Assembly: GCA_910584615.1 (NCBI GenBank)
Contig: CAJUAM010000040.1
Location: 1 to 26,719 of the forward strand
Length of the DNA: 26,719 bases
Source of the DNA: an uncultured Dorea sp.
GTDB lineage: Bacteria; Bacillota; Clostridia; Lachnospirales; Lachnospiraceae
Direction of reading: 5' to 3'
Made by a program: the position numbers and the translations under genes
Notes under the pieces: model-generated
The model's input: only the letters and a program-made list of their open reading frames with translations
Database searches by the model: none
What the model was told of the DNA's origin: nothing
In this document: positions 8,748 through 16,765 of the stretch, in pieces
How positions within the stretch are numbered: position 1 is the stretch's first letter
Layout: every line of letters starts with the position of its first letter

Positions 8748-9929
8748 TTATCTGGTTTTTTGTCTGTGGTTATCCAGCAATTTATGGATTTTGTCTGTAG
8801 GAACCATAACAGAACTGATAGGTGTATCATGGTTTAGAGAATCAATGATAAGAGCAATAAATTTGCTCATATCGGCCGTAACAAAATAAGGCTTTTCTTT
8901 TGCGCAGGGCGGAAGATAGGTGAGATTCGTCGTGATCACACGGTCAATATAGCCCTTTTCATAATATTCATCAAACTTGTCAAAGCCATCGGTGAATAGT
9001 CCGAAAGTTGTGCAGACGAATACTCTGCCGGCGCCCCTCTCTTTGATCTGTTTTGCTACATCCAGCATGCTTTCGCCGGAAGAGATCATATCGTCAATGA
9101 CGATAACATTCTTTCCGTCAATGTTGTCACCGAGAAATTCATGGGCGACAATGGGATTCTTTCCGCCGATGATCTGGGAGTAGTCACGCCGCTTGTAAAA
9201 CATACCCATATTTACTCCGATGACATTGGAAAAATATACGGCGCGATGCATGGCTCCTTCATCGGGACTGATGACCATCAGATGATCCTTGTCTACTTTA
9301 AGGTCAGGTTCGGCACGAAGCAGTGCTTTCATAAACTGGTAGGCAGGACTGAAATTATCAAAACCCTGAAGGGGGATCGCATTCTGTACCCGCGGATCAT
9401 GCGCGTCAAAAGTGATGATATTAGAAGCGCCCATGTCTACTAACTCCTGAAGCGCAAAGGCGCAGTCTAAGGATTCCCGTTTTGTGCGCTTGTGCTGGCG
9501 GCTTTCATAGAGAAAGGGCATGATCACATTGACACGGTGAGCCTTGCCGTTTGCCGCGGAAATGATGCGCTTCAAATTCTGATAGTGATCGTCCGGAGAC
9601 ATATGGTTTACATGCCCGTTTACTGTGTAGGTCAGACTGTAATTGCATACGTCTGCCATAACAAATAAGTCTTTTCCTCGTACGGATTCTTTGAGCAGCC
9701 CTTTGGCCTCTCCGGTTCCGAAGCGGGGGCAGTGACAGTCGATCAGGTAATTATCCAGTTTATAACTGGAAAAAAGAGGTGAGTGTAAAGAAGTGTGGTA
9801 AGTTTCCTGCCTGAATCTGACGATGTAGTCATTTACTTTTTTGCCAAGCTCAAGACAGCTTTCCAAAGCTGCGATCTTAAGGGGCGCTACCGGCAGGACT
9901 GTTTCCATTTCCTGTATATCATTTGTCAT
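8748..9929 (-). CDS. prs: Ribose-phosphate pyrophosphokinase (PRPP synthetase), divergent long form
   Basis: Makes PRPP from ribose 5-phosphate and ATP for nucleotide, histidine and tryptophan synthesis. Key family segments can be matched: SRQHKRTKRESLD (143-155) in place of the usual ARQDRK loop, FDAHDPRVQ (174-182), SPDEGAMHRA (221-230), the catalytic KRR (246-248), and the PRPP-binding VIVIDDMISSGES (275-287). At 393 residues it is about 75 longer than the usual 315-residue class I enzyme, with an N-terminal extension of about 50 residues and insertions. The Asp of RQD is His here. AGGAG lies about 9 nt before the start. It is transcribed alone, against its neighbours. An ancestral phosphoribosyltransferase-like role is possible, but the retained KRR and PRPP loop favour a synthetase. 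Confidence 0.85.
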   Translation of the reverse strand: MTNDIQEMETVLPVAPLKIAALESCLELGKKVNDYIVRFRQETYHTSLHSPLFSSYKLDNYLIDCHCPRFGTGEAKGLLKESVRGKDLFVMADVCNYSLTYTVNGHVNHMSPDDHYQNLKRIISAANGKAHRVNVIMPFLYESRQHKRTKRESLDCAFALQELVDMGASNIITFDAHDPRVQNAIPLQGFDNFSPAYQFMKALLRAEPDLKVDKDHLMVISPDEGAMHRAVYFSNVIGVNMGMFYKRRDYSQIIGGKNPIVAHEFLGDNIDGKNVIVIDDMISSGESMLDVAKQIKERGAGRVFVCTTFGLFTDGFDKFDEYYEKGYIDRVITTNLTYLPPCAKEKPYFVTADMSKFIALIIDSLNHDTPISSVMVPTDKIHKLLDNHRQKTR

Positions 9930-9962
9930 AGATCTTCTCCTGAATATAATATAAAATTAAGT

Positions 9963-9984
9963 ATATGATACTCATGTATCATAT
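9963..9984. promoter_or_regulatory. Perfect palindrome at the prs start point (candidate operator)
   Basis: ATATGATAC-TCAT-GTATCATAT is a perfect 9+9 bp inverted repeat. It contains the prs -10 box (9978-9983, minus strand) and extends to about +9, the position of a classic repressor site. The regulator is not known from the sequence. Confidence 0.6.
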
Positions 9985-10007
9985 CATTATTTATAGAGAG
10001 AGGTCAA
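9978..10007 (-). promoter_or_regulatory. Sigma-A promoter of prs
   Basis: On the minus strand TTGACC (10007-10002), an 18-nt spacer and TATGAT (9983-9978) precede prs. The transcript should start near 9971, about 40 nt before the start codon. Confidence 0.65.
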
Positions 10008-10015
10008 TGTTTTGA

Positions 10016-10045
10016 TTGGACTATTTTTGCAATGTAGGGTATACT
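10016..10045 (+). promoter_or_regulatory. Predicted promoter of the DUF512-der-plsY-gpsA operon
   Basis: TTGGAC (10016-10021), an 18-nt spacer and TATACT (10040-10045) lie about 35 nt before the DUF512 start. The -35 is imperfect. It is back to back with the prs promoter, the two -35 boxes being only 8 nt apart. Confidence 0.5.
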
Positions 10046-10079
10046 GTACATAAGGAAATGCTGGTATAAGGAGATGGAT

Positions 10080-11402
10080 ATGAAACAGGAGCATATTGTG
10101 AAAGCGGTTCTTCCGGGAAGTATCGCCGGAGAGCTTGAGATTGAGCCGGGGGATCGTCTGTTATCTATTAACGGCAATGAGATAGAAGATGTTTTTGATT
10201 ATCATTTTTATGTAAATGATGAATACCTGACTATTTTGATACGCAAGTCTTACGGAGAAGAATGGGAGCTGGAGATCGAGAAGGATTATGAAGAAGATCT
10301 GGGGATCGAGTTTGAGCAGGGGCTGATGGATGAATACCGTTCCTGCCGCAATAAGTGTATGTTCTGTTTCATAGACCAGATGCCAAAAGGAATGCGGGAT
10401 ACGCTTTATTTTAAAGATGACGATTCCAGGCTATCCTTCCTGCAGGGGAATTATGTGACGCTTACTAATATGAGTGATCATGACATTGACCGGATCATAC
10501 GTTATCATCTGGAGCCTATCAATATATCTTTCCATACGACGAATCCCAAGCTCCGGTGCAGGATGCTCTGCAACCGTTTTGCGGGGGAGGCGCTTAAGAA
10601 GGTGGACAGGCTCTATGACGGCGGCATCCGAATGAACGGACAGATCGTGCTGTGCCGGGGGATCAATGACGGAGAGGAATTAGAAAAAAGTATACAGGAT
10701 ATGTCCCGCTACATCCCTTATCTTGAAAGTGTGTCTGTAGTCCCGGTAGGGCTTACGAAATACAGGGAAGGCTTATATCCTTTAGAACCTTTTACAAAGG
10801 AGGATGCGAAGGAAGTACTTGGCATTATCCATAAATGGCAGGACAGGCTTTATGAAAGGAAGGGGACGCATTTTATCCATGCGGGGGATGAGTGGTATAT
10901 GCTGGCGGAGGAAGAGCTTCCAAAGGAGGAACGGTATGACGGATATCTCCAGCTTGAAAACGGAGTCGGAATGTTAAGGCTCCTTTCAGATGAATTTGAA
11001 GAAAGTTATCGAAAACTTGCCGGGGATGATAAAACGCGGGAAGTATCTATAGCTACCGGAAAGCTTGCCTATCCTTTTATAAGAGACTTTGCGGTGAGGC
11101 TGATGGAGAAGTATTCCAATACAAAGGTCCATGTCTACAGTATTGAAAATAGATTTTTCGGAGAACTGATCACGGTATCGGGGCTGATCACCGGGCAGGA
11201 TCTGATAGAGCAGCTTAAAGACAGGCCCCTTGGTGAAAAGCTTCTTCTCCCATGTAATATGTTCCGCAGTGGGGAAGAAGTATTTTTAGATGATATAACC
11301 CTCTCAGAACTTTCTGAGGCTTTACAAGTGCGGGCAGATATTGTAAAATCAAGCGGACAAGATTTTATTGAAGCAATTTTAGATTCGCAAATGAGGAGAT
11401 AG
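10080..11402 (+). CDS. DUF512 family protein: PDZ domain plus radical-SAM-like Fe-S domain
   Basis: A conserved protein of unproven biochemical role. Numbered from this start, residues 1-60 form a PDZ-like domain (AVLPGSIAGELEIEPGDRLLSINGNEI). A CRNKCMFCFID motif (Cys89, Cys93, Cys96) has the CxxxCxxC spacing of radical SAM enzymes and is followed by the DUF512-typical DTLYFKDDDSRLSFLQGNYVTLTN. The C-terminal half (about 290-440) is the DUF512 domain proper. AAGGAG at 10068-10073 abuts the ATG at 10074, so the ATG at 10080, 6 nt away, is preferred, giving 440 residues. It lies 3 nt before der, with the der ribosome binding site inside its end. That pairing is recurrent in Clostridia and hints at a link to ribosome or RNA metabolism, but this is inference. 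Confidence 0.88.
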   Translation: MKQEHIVKAVLPGSIAGELEIEPGDRLLSINGNEIEDVFDYHFYVNDEYLTILIRKSYGEEWELEIEKDYEEDLGIEFEQGLMDEYRSCRNKCMFCFIDQMPKGMRDTLYFKDDDSRLSFLQGNYVTLTNMSDHDIDRIIRYHLEPINISFHTTNPKLRCRMLCNRFAGEALKKVDRLYDGGIRMNGQIVLCRGINDGEELEKSIQDMSRYIPYLESVSVVPVGLTKYREGLYPLEPFTKEDAKEVLGIIHKWQDRLYERKGTHFIHAGDEWYMLAEEELPKEERYDGYLQLENGVGMLRLLSDEFEESYRKLAGDDKTREVSIATGKLAYPFIRDFAVRLMEKYSNTKVHVYSIENRFFGELITVSGLITGQDLIEQLKDRPLGEKLLLPCNMFRSGEEVFLDDITLSELSEALQVRADIVKSSGQDFIEAILDSQMRR

Positions 11403-11405
11403 ATT

Positions 11406-12734
11406 ATGAGTAAACCAGTAGTTGCCATTGTAGGAAGACCGAATGTGGGAAAATCCACACTGTTCAATGCTCTGGCAGGAGAGAAGATATCCATCGTTAA
11501 GGATACTCCGGGGGTGACAAGAGACCGTATCTATGCGGATGTGTCGTGGCTTGACAGGACCTTTACTATGATTGATACCGGTGGGATCGAGCCTGACAGC
11601 AAGGATGTCATCTTGTCCCAGATGAGGGAGCAGGCGCAGATTGCCATCGACACTTCCGACGTGATCGTGTTTATAACCGATGTGAGACAGGGAATGATCG
11701 ATTCAGATTCCAAAGTGGCAGATATGTTAAGGCGTTCCGGAAAGCCGGTCGTTCTTGTTGTTAATAAAGTGGATAGTTTTGAAAAATATATGCCGGATGT
11801 CTATGAATTTTATAATCTTGGAATCGGTGAGCCGGTTCCGGTGTCGGCGGCGTCAAGACTTGGGATCGGGGATATGCTTGATGCAGTCATTGCCCATTTT
11901 CCTGAGAATGGTGAGGAGGACCAGGAAGATGAGCGGCCGAGAATCGCTATTGTAGGAAAGCCGAATGTAGGAAAGTCTTCTATTATCAATAAGCTTTTAG
12001 GTGAGCAGCGTGTGATCGTATCGGACATCGCAGGGACTACAAGAGATGCTATTGATACTGAGATCGTGCATGAGGGAAGGGAGTATGTGTTTATTGATAC
12101 TGCCGGACTCAGGAGAAAAAGCAGGATCAAGGAGGAGCTGGAGCGTTACAGCATCATACGTGCGGTAACGGCAGTGGAGCGCTCGGATGTGGTGCTTATG
12201 GTGATCGACGCTTTAGAAGGAGTAACGGAGCAGGACGCGAAGATCGCAGGGATCGCCCATGAACGGGGAAAGGGCATCGTGATCGTCGTCAACAAATGGG
12301 ACGCCATCGAAAAGGATGACAAAACCATGAAAAAATACGAGAATGAGATACGCCGTGTCCTTTCTTTTATGCCTTACGCGGAGATCATGTATGTGTCGGC
12401 CAGGACAGGCCAGCGGCTGAATAAGCTTTATGATGTCATAGATATGGTGATCGAAAACCAGACACTGCGTGTGGCGACCGGAGTTCTCAATGAGATCATG
12501 ATGGAGGCGGTGGCGATGCAGCAGCCCCCGTCAGATAAGGGAAAGCGCCTCAGGCTTTATTACATCACACAGGTATCGGTGAAGCCGCCGACTTTTGTTA
12601 TCTTTGTAAATGACAGAGAACTTATGCATTTTTCTTATACGAGGTATCTGGAGAATAAGATCCGGGAAGCTTTTGGCTTTAAAGGGACTTCACTGAAGTT
12701 TTTTATCCGGGAGAGAAAGGAAAAGGAACGGTAG
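11406..12734 (+). CDS. der: Ribosome-assembly GTPase Der (EngA)
   Basis: Der is an essential GTPase for maturation of the 50S ribosomal subunit. It has the diagnostic two tandem G domains. The first has GRPNVGKST (10-18), DTGGIE (57-62) and NKVD (120-123). The second has GKPNVGKSS (184-192), DTAGL (231-235) and NKWD (296-299). A C-terminal KH-like domain follows (about 350-440) with the usual PPTFVIFVND and SYTRYLENKIREAFGFKGTS segments. The length of 442 residues is typical. It is flanked closely by the DUF512 gene (3 nt) and plsY (2 nt), implying one transcript. Confidence 0.97.
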   Translation: MSKPVVAIVGRPNVGKSTLFNALAGEKISIVKDTPGVTRDRIYADVSWLDRTFTMIDTGGIEPDSKDVILSQMREQAQIAIDTSDVIVFITDVRQGMIDSDSKVADMLRRSGKPVVLVVNKVDSFEKYMPDVYEFYNLGIGEPVPVSAASRLGIGDMLDAVIAHFPENGEEDQEDERPRIAIVGKPNVGKSSIINKLLGEQRVIVSDIAGTTRDAIDTEIVHEGREYVFIDTAGLRRKSRIKEELERYSIIRAVTAVERSDVVLMVIDALEGVTEQDAKIAGIAHERGKGIVIVVNKWDAIEKDDKTMKKYENEIRRVLSFMPYAEIMYVSARTGQRLNKLYDVIDMVIENQTLRVATGVLNEIMMEAVAMQQPPSDKGKRLRLYYITQVSVKPPTFVIFVNDRELMHFSYTRYLENKIREAFGFKGTSLKFFIRERKEKER

Positions 12735-12736
12735 TT

Positions 12737-13381
12737 ATGGAAAGAATCATCTGTGTATGTATCGGGTACGCCTTCGGTCTGCTGCAGACAGGGTATATTT
12801 ACGGAAAGCTTCATCATATTGATATCCGCAAGCAGGGGAGCGGTAATGCGGGTACGACCAACGCACTGCGTACCCTTGGGTGGAAGGCAGGGGTAGTGAC
12901 ACTTCTTGGAGACGCTTTTAAGTGTGTGTTTGCGGTGGCTGCGGTTCATCTGATCTATAGGAACAGCCGCGCGGATATCCTGCCGCTTCTGTCTATGTAT
13001 GCCGGTATGGGGGCGGTGCTTGGACACAATTATCCGTTTTATATGAAGTTTAAAGGCGGCAAGGGGATAGCGGCTACGGCAGGACTTCTTTTAAGCACTA
13101 CTACGCCGGTGATGGTGCTGATCTGTCTGGTGGTCTTTGTCTGCATAGTGGCGGTGACGCGTTATGTATCTTTAGGATCTCTTGCAGTAGTGATCATTTA
13201 TCTTCTGGAGATCATCTATCAGGGACAGACGGGTGTTTATAATATGGCCCCGGAATATCTCTATGAGATGTATGGGATCGCGGCACTTCTGATGGTGCTG
13301 GCGTTTTTTAAACATAGAGAGAATATTAAGCGTCTGATTCATGGAACAGAGAATAAGATAAGTGTTGGTAAAAGTAAATAA
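12737..13381 (+). CDS. plsY: Acyl-phosphate:glycerol-3-phosphate acyltransferase
   Basis: PlsY is an integral membrane enzyme that transfers an acyl chain from acyl phosphate to glycerol 3-phosphate, making lysophosphatidic acid. Its three conserved loops are visible: GSGNAGTTNALRTLG (34-48), GHNYPFYMKFKGGKG (96-110), and the cytosolic KHRENIKRL near the C terminus. Hydrophobic stretches give about five membrane segments. Its 214 residues are normal. It starts 2 nt after der and ends 22 nt before gpsA, which supplies its glycerol-3-phosphate substrate. Confidence 0.95.
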   Translation: MERIICVCIGYAFGLLQTGYIYGKLHHIDIRKQGSGNAGTTNALRTLGWKAGVVTLLGDAFKCVFAVAAVHLIYRNSRADILPLLSMYAGMGAVLGHNYPFYMKFKGGKGIAATAGLLLSTTTPVMVLICLVVFVCIVAVTRYVSLGSLAVVIIYLLEIIYQGQTGVYNMAPEYLYEMYGIAALLMVLAFFKHRENIKRLIHGTENKISVGKSK

Positions 13382-13403
13382 TTTATGTCAGGAGGAGATT
13401 ATT

Positions 13404-14417
13404 ATGGCAAATGTAGGAATTATGGGTGCAGGGAGCTGGGGAACTGCATTGGCGCTCTTGCTTCACAGCAACGGACATCAGGTGACTGTATGGTCCATCA
13501 GTGAAGAGGAAGTGGAGATGCTGTCAAAAGAACGGGAGCATAAAAGCAAGCTTCCGGGGGTTCCTATTCCAAAGGATATGCAATTTACAAGCGATATGGA
13601 AGAGACCATAAAGGAAAAGGACTTTATCGTTATGGCAGTTCCGTCGCCGTTCACAAGAAATACTGCGCGCAATATGAAGCAGTATGTGGGAGCGGATCAG
13701 ATCATCGTGGACGTGGCGAAAGGAATTGAAGAGAGTACGCTGATGACTCTTTCCCAACAGATCGAAGAAGAGATCCCGCAGGCAGATGTGGCGGTGCTTT
13801 CAGGCCCGAGCCATGCGGAGGAAGTAGGAAGAGGGCTTCCTACAGCAGTTGTCATTGGGGCGAAGACAGAAAAGACTGCAAAATATCTTCAGGAAGCATT
13901 TATGAACAAAGTGTTCCGTGTATACACCAGCCCGGACAGGCTTGGTATGGAACTTGGCGGCTCTCTTAAAAATGTTATTGCCCTTGCGGCAGGTATCGCG
14001 GACGGGATGGGATACGGTGACAATACAAAAGCGGCGCTGATCACGAGAGGGATTGCGGAGATCGCGCAGCTTGGGGTAAAGATGGGCGGAGCTGTCGAAA
14101 GCTTTACAGGACTGACAGGGATCGGAGATCTGATCGTTACCTGCGCCAGTGTCCACAGCCGCAACCGAAAAGCAGGATATCTTATGGGACAGGGGAAATC
14201 CATGCAGGAGGCGATGGATGAAGTTCAGATGGTAGTGGAAGGCGTCTATTCAACAAAAGCAGCAGTAAAGCTTGGAAAGATGCATAATGTACCCCTTCCT
14301 ATCGTAAGTAAGGTCAATGAAGTGCTTTTTGAAGGTAAGGATCCGAGGGAAGCTGTAGATGAGCTTATGTTAAGAGATTCCAAGGCAGAGCATCACTCGC
14401 TTTTGTGGAAAGAATAA
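13404..14417 (+). CDS. gpsA: Glycerol-3-phosphate dehydrogenase [NAD(P)+]
   Basis: GpsA reduces dihydroxyacetone phosphate to sn-glycerol 3-phosphate for phospholipid synthesis. The nucleotide-binding GAGSWG is at 8-13, the SGPSHAEE loop at 133-140, the catalytic-lysine segment GGSLKNVIALAAG around Lys189, and NTKAALITRG at 207-216. The frame is open from 13362, inside plsY, but GGAGGAG at 13391-13397 selects the ATG at 13404, giving the usual 337 residues. Neighbouring plsY uses its product. No terminator is seen before spoIVA. Confidence 0.95.
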   Translation: MANVGIMGAGSWGTALALLLHSNGHQVTVWSISEEEVEMLSKEREHKSKLPGVPIPKDMQFTSDMEETIKEKDFIVMAVPSPFTRNTARNMKQYVGADQIIVDVAKGIEESTLMTLSQQIEEEIPQADVAVLSGPSHAEEVGRGLPTAVVIGAKTEKTAKYLQEAFMNKVFRVYTSPDRLGMELGGSLKNVIALAAGIADGMGYGDNTKAALITRGIAEIAQLGVKMGGAVESFTGLTGIGDLIVTCASVHSRNRKAGYLMGQGKSMQEAMDEVQMVVEGVYSTKAAVKLGKMHNVPLPIVSKVNEVLFEGKDPREAVDELMLRDSKAEHHSLLWKE

Positions 14418-14439
14418 ATAGAAAAGAGTTCTAAAAGAA

Positions 14440-14482
14440 ATACCCTCTTGCATACACTGTTATCAGCATAGCAAGGGGGTAT
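14440..14482 (+). promoter_or_regulatory. Hairpin over the spoIVA ribosome binding site, with a sigma-E-like -10
   Basis: ATACCCTCTTGC (14440-14451) and GCAAGGGGGTAT (14471-14482) pair over 12 bp with one G-U wobble. The 3' arm contains the GGGGG ribosome binding site (14475-14479). CATACACT (14451-14458) matches the sigma-E -10 consensus CATACAHT, giving a start near 14465, within the loop. A convincing sigma-E -35 is not visible. Confidence 0.5.
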
Positions 14483-14486
14483 TAGA

Positions 14487-15959
14487 ATGAATACGTTTCA
14501 ATTATACAAGGATATTGAGGCCCGGACAAAGGGAGAAATATACATAGGGGTAGTAGGACCGGTAAGGACCGGTAAGTCTACATTTATCAAACGATTCATG
14601 GATGTGCTGGTGCTCCCGCATATGGAGGATGAGCATGGAAGAGAGCGGACAAAGGATGAACTTCCGCAATCGGCAAAAGGACGTACGATCATGACTACAG
14701 AACCGAAGTTCATTCCCAAGGAAGCGGCAGATATCAGGCTTTCAGATGATGTTAAGGTGAAGGTGCGGCTGATCGACTGTGTGGGTTATATGGTGGAAGG
14801 GGCTTCCGGACATGTGGAGGGAAATGAAGAGCGGATGGTGAAAACGCCATGGTTTGATTATGAGATCCCATTTACCAAGGCTGCGGGGATCGGTACAAGA
14901 AAGGTGATCCATGACCATGCTACTATAGGAATCGTGGTGACGACAGACGGGAGTATCGGTGAGATTGAACGGGAGCATTATAAAACCGCGGAAGGCCAGA
15001 CTATAAGAGAGCTTCAGGCAATCGGAAAACCTTTTGTAGTGCTTGTAAATTCTGTGAAGCCATATGGCGAAGATGCTAAAAAGACAGTCACAGAGATAGA
15101 ACAGGAATATGGAGTCAAGGCGATATCTGTCAATTGTGAGCAGTTAAAAGAAGACGATATCTATAAAATATTAGAAGAAGTCATGTTCGAGTTTCCTGTC
15201 TCGGAAATCCAGTTTTTTATTCCTAAATGGGCGGAGATGCTGCCGAGAGACCATGCGATCAAACAAGAGCTTTTAGGACACATCAGAGGTGTGATGGAGC
15301 AGATGAGCGAGGTGCGTGATGCTGCCAGAGGCATCGACATGCCGGACAGCTCTTACATAGATGAAATGAAAGTGGACCATATTGGTATGGATAATGGCTG
15401 TATCAAGGTGCGCATCGGGGTCGCGGAAAAGTTCTATTATCAGATGCTGAGCGATCTTACAGGAATGACGATCGCAGGCCAGTATGAACTCATTGCCGCT
15501 ATGAAGAACCTTTCGGAATTAAAGACGGAGTATGAGGATGTGAAGGATGCGTTTGCTTCTGTGCGGATGAAAGGTTACGGCATGGTGAGTCCGAAGAAGG
15601 AAGAGATCACGCTGGATGAGCCGACAGTTATCAAACAGGGGAATAAGTACGGGGTGAAGATTCATTCTCAGGCACCGTCTATTCATCTGATACGTGCCAA
15701 TATCGAGACAGAGATAGCGCCGATCGTAGGAAATGAACAGCAGGCGCAGGATCTGATCGACTATATCAAGACGATGAGTGATACGGAGGAAGGAATCTGG
15801 GGTACGAATATCTTCGGCAAATCTGTAGAGGATCTGGTGATGGATGGAATGCGGAACAAGATGATGTCTATCAACGACGAAAGTCAGGGGAAATTGCAGG
15901 ATACCATGCAGAAGATCGTCAATGACAGCAATGGCGGGATGGTGTGCATCATCATTTAA
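14487..15959 (+). CDS. spoIVA: Stage IV sporulation protein A (spore coat morphogenetic ATPase)
   Basis: SpoIVA polymerises on the forespore surface using ATP and forms the platform for coat assembly; it also supports cortex formation. The N-terminal NTPase domain carries the Walker A GPVRTGKST (24-32), and the family-typical GRTIMTTEPKFIP and LIDCVGYMVEGASGH segments. The C terminus ends in GGMVCIII, as in characterised SpoIVA, where it anchors to the membrane through SpoVM. The length of 490 residues matches the 492 of B. subtilis. Its position downstream of der and gpsA also resembles B. subtilis. It should be made in the mother cell under sigma-E, and a fitting -10 element is present. It is followed by a strong terminator. 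Confidence 0.97.
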   Translation: MNTFQLYKDIEARTKGEIYIGVVGPVRTGKSTFIKRFMDVLVLPHMEDEHGRERTKDELPQSAKGRTIMTTEPKFIPKEAADIRLSDDVKVKVRLIDCVGYMVEGASGHVEGNEERMVKTPWFDYEIPFTKAAGIGTRKVIHDHATIGIVVTTDGSIGEIEREHYKTAEGQTIRELQAIGKPFVVLVNSVKPYGEDAKKTVTEIEQEYGVKAISVNCEQLKEDDIYKILEEVMFEFPVSEIQFFIPKWAEMLPRDHAIKQELLGHIRGVMEQMSEVRDAARGIDMPDSSYIDEMKVDHIGMDNGCIKVRIGVAEKFYYQMLSDLTGMTIAGQYELIAAMKNLSELKTEYEDVKDAFASVRMKGYGMVSPKKEEITLDEPTVIKQGNKYGVKIHSQAPSIHLIRANIETEIAPIVGNEQQAQDLIDYIKTMSDTEEGIWGTNIFGKSVEDLVMDGMRNKMMSINDESQGKLQDTMQKIVNDSNGGMVCIII

Positions 15960-15995
15960 AAGCAAGAAATTTTATGATTCTAGAAGGCGGAATGT

Positions 15996-16058
15996 AAAAG
16001 ACTTAGAAACTGCTATATCATTTTTGAAAAATGGCATGGCAGCTTCTAAGTCTTTTTT
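15996..16058 (+). terminator. Strong rho-independent terminator after spoIVA
   Basis: A perfect 13-bp outer stem (AAAAGACTTAGAA at 15996-16008 with TTCTAAGTCTTTT at 16044-16056), an inner CTGC/GCAG pairing and an ATTTTT/AAAAAT top stem are followed by a T6 run ending at 16058. Confidence 0.85.
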
Positions 16059-16108
16059 ATATTTGTAAACAGTATATAGTCTCATTTCCAAACAGCAGTA
16101 AATAAGGA

Positions 16109-16137
16109 TAGACAAACAAATATACAGAATGTATAAT
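16109..16137 (+). promoter_or_regulatory. Sigma-A promoter of the GtrA-family gene
   Basis: TAGACA (16109-16114), a 17-nt spacer and a perfect TATAAT (16132-16137). The predicted start near 16144 gives a leader of about 90 nt, in which no recognisable riboswitch was seen. Confidence 0.65.
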
Positions 16138-16233
16138 ATGATATCAGAGTTAAAGGGATATGTGATTTGCGTGTACATAAATGAACAAAGCTTATGGAGA
16201 CGTGAAATATAAAGAACATATGAGGAGTGTATC

Positions 16234-16641
16234 GTGAAAAAGGTGATCGACTGGGTGACAATTAAATTTCTGATCGTGGGAGTGATCAATACTCTGGTAG
16301 GGACAAGTGTTATGTTTGTCTGTTATAATGTGTTCCATATGGGTTACTGGGCTGCTTCGGCGCTTAATTACATAATCGGGAGTATCGTAAGTTTTTTCCT
16401 GAATAAGTATTTTACATTTAAAAGCGGGAAAAAGTCTGTCAGCGAGGTAGTGAGGTTCATATTAAATATCACGGTCTGCTATATTCTGGCATATGGCATC
16501 GCGAAGCCGTGTGTGCATCATATACTCGGCGGGTATTCCCTGGCAGTTCGGGATAACGCGGCTATGGTTGCGGGAATGTGCCTGTTCGTGGGATTAAATT
16601 ATCTGGGACAGAGGTTTCTCGTGTTTGGGCAGGCAGAATAG
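16234..16641 (+). CDS. GtrA-family small membrane protein
   Basis: GtrA proteins are four-helix membrane proteins thought to move polyprenyl-linked sugars across the membrane or assist a glycosyltransferase. The family motifs are clear: KFLIVGVINTLVG at the start of helix 1, NYIIGSIVSFFLNKYFTFK after helix 2, and NYLGQRFLVF at the C terminus. Four hydrophobic segments fit into 135 residues. Translation starts at GTG (16234), supported by GAGGAG 6 nt upstream. No glycosyltransferase gene is adjacent, so it appears to be an orphan with its own promoter. Confidence 0.88.
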   Translation: MKKVIDWVTIKFLIVGVINTLVGTSVMFVCYNVFHMGYWAASALNYIIGSIVSFFLNKYFTFKSGKKSVSEVVRFILNITVCYILAYGIAKPCVHHILGGYSLAVRDNAAMVAGMCLFVGLNYLGQRFLVFGQAE

Positions 16642-16692
16642 CTGTGGGCTTCATAAAACATATGGAAATAAGAATAAAAACAGAGCGCACTC

Positions 16693-16721
16693 TTGATTTT
16701 GTTCTATACTGGTATTATAAT
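16693..16721 (+). promoter_or_regulatory. Sigma-A promoter of ilvE
   Basis: TTGATT (16693-16698), a 17-nt spacer and TATAAT (16716-16721) lie 44 nt before the ilvE start codon. ilvE is therefore transcribed apart from the leuB operon. Confidence 0.75.
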
Positions 16722-16765
16722 AAAAATCAAATTCAAAGATAATAAGATGAACGGAGGTATTTACA

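Noticed and set aside
15972..16289. A 105-codon minus-strand open frame across the spoIVA terminator and the promoter of the GtrA gene.
   Set aside because: It covers a clear terminator and promoter and overlaps the start of the GtrA gene; its translation has low-complexity, non-family character.
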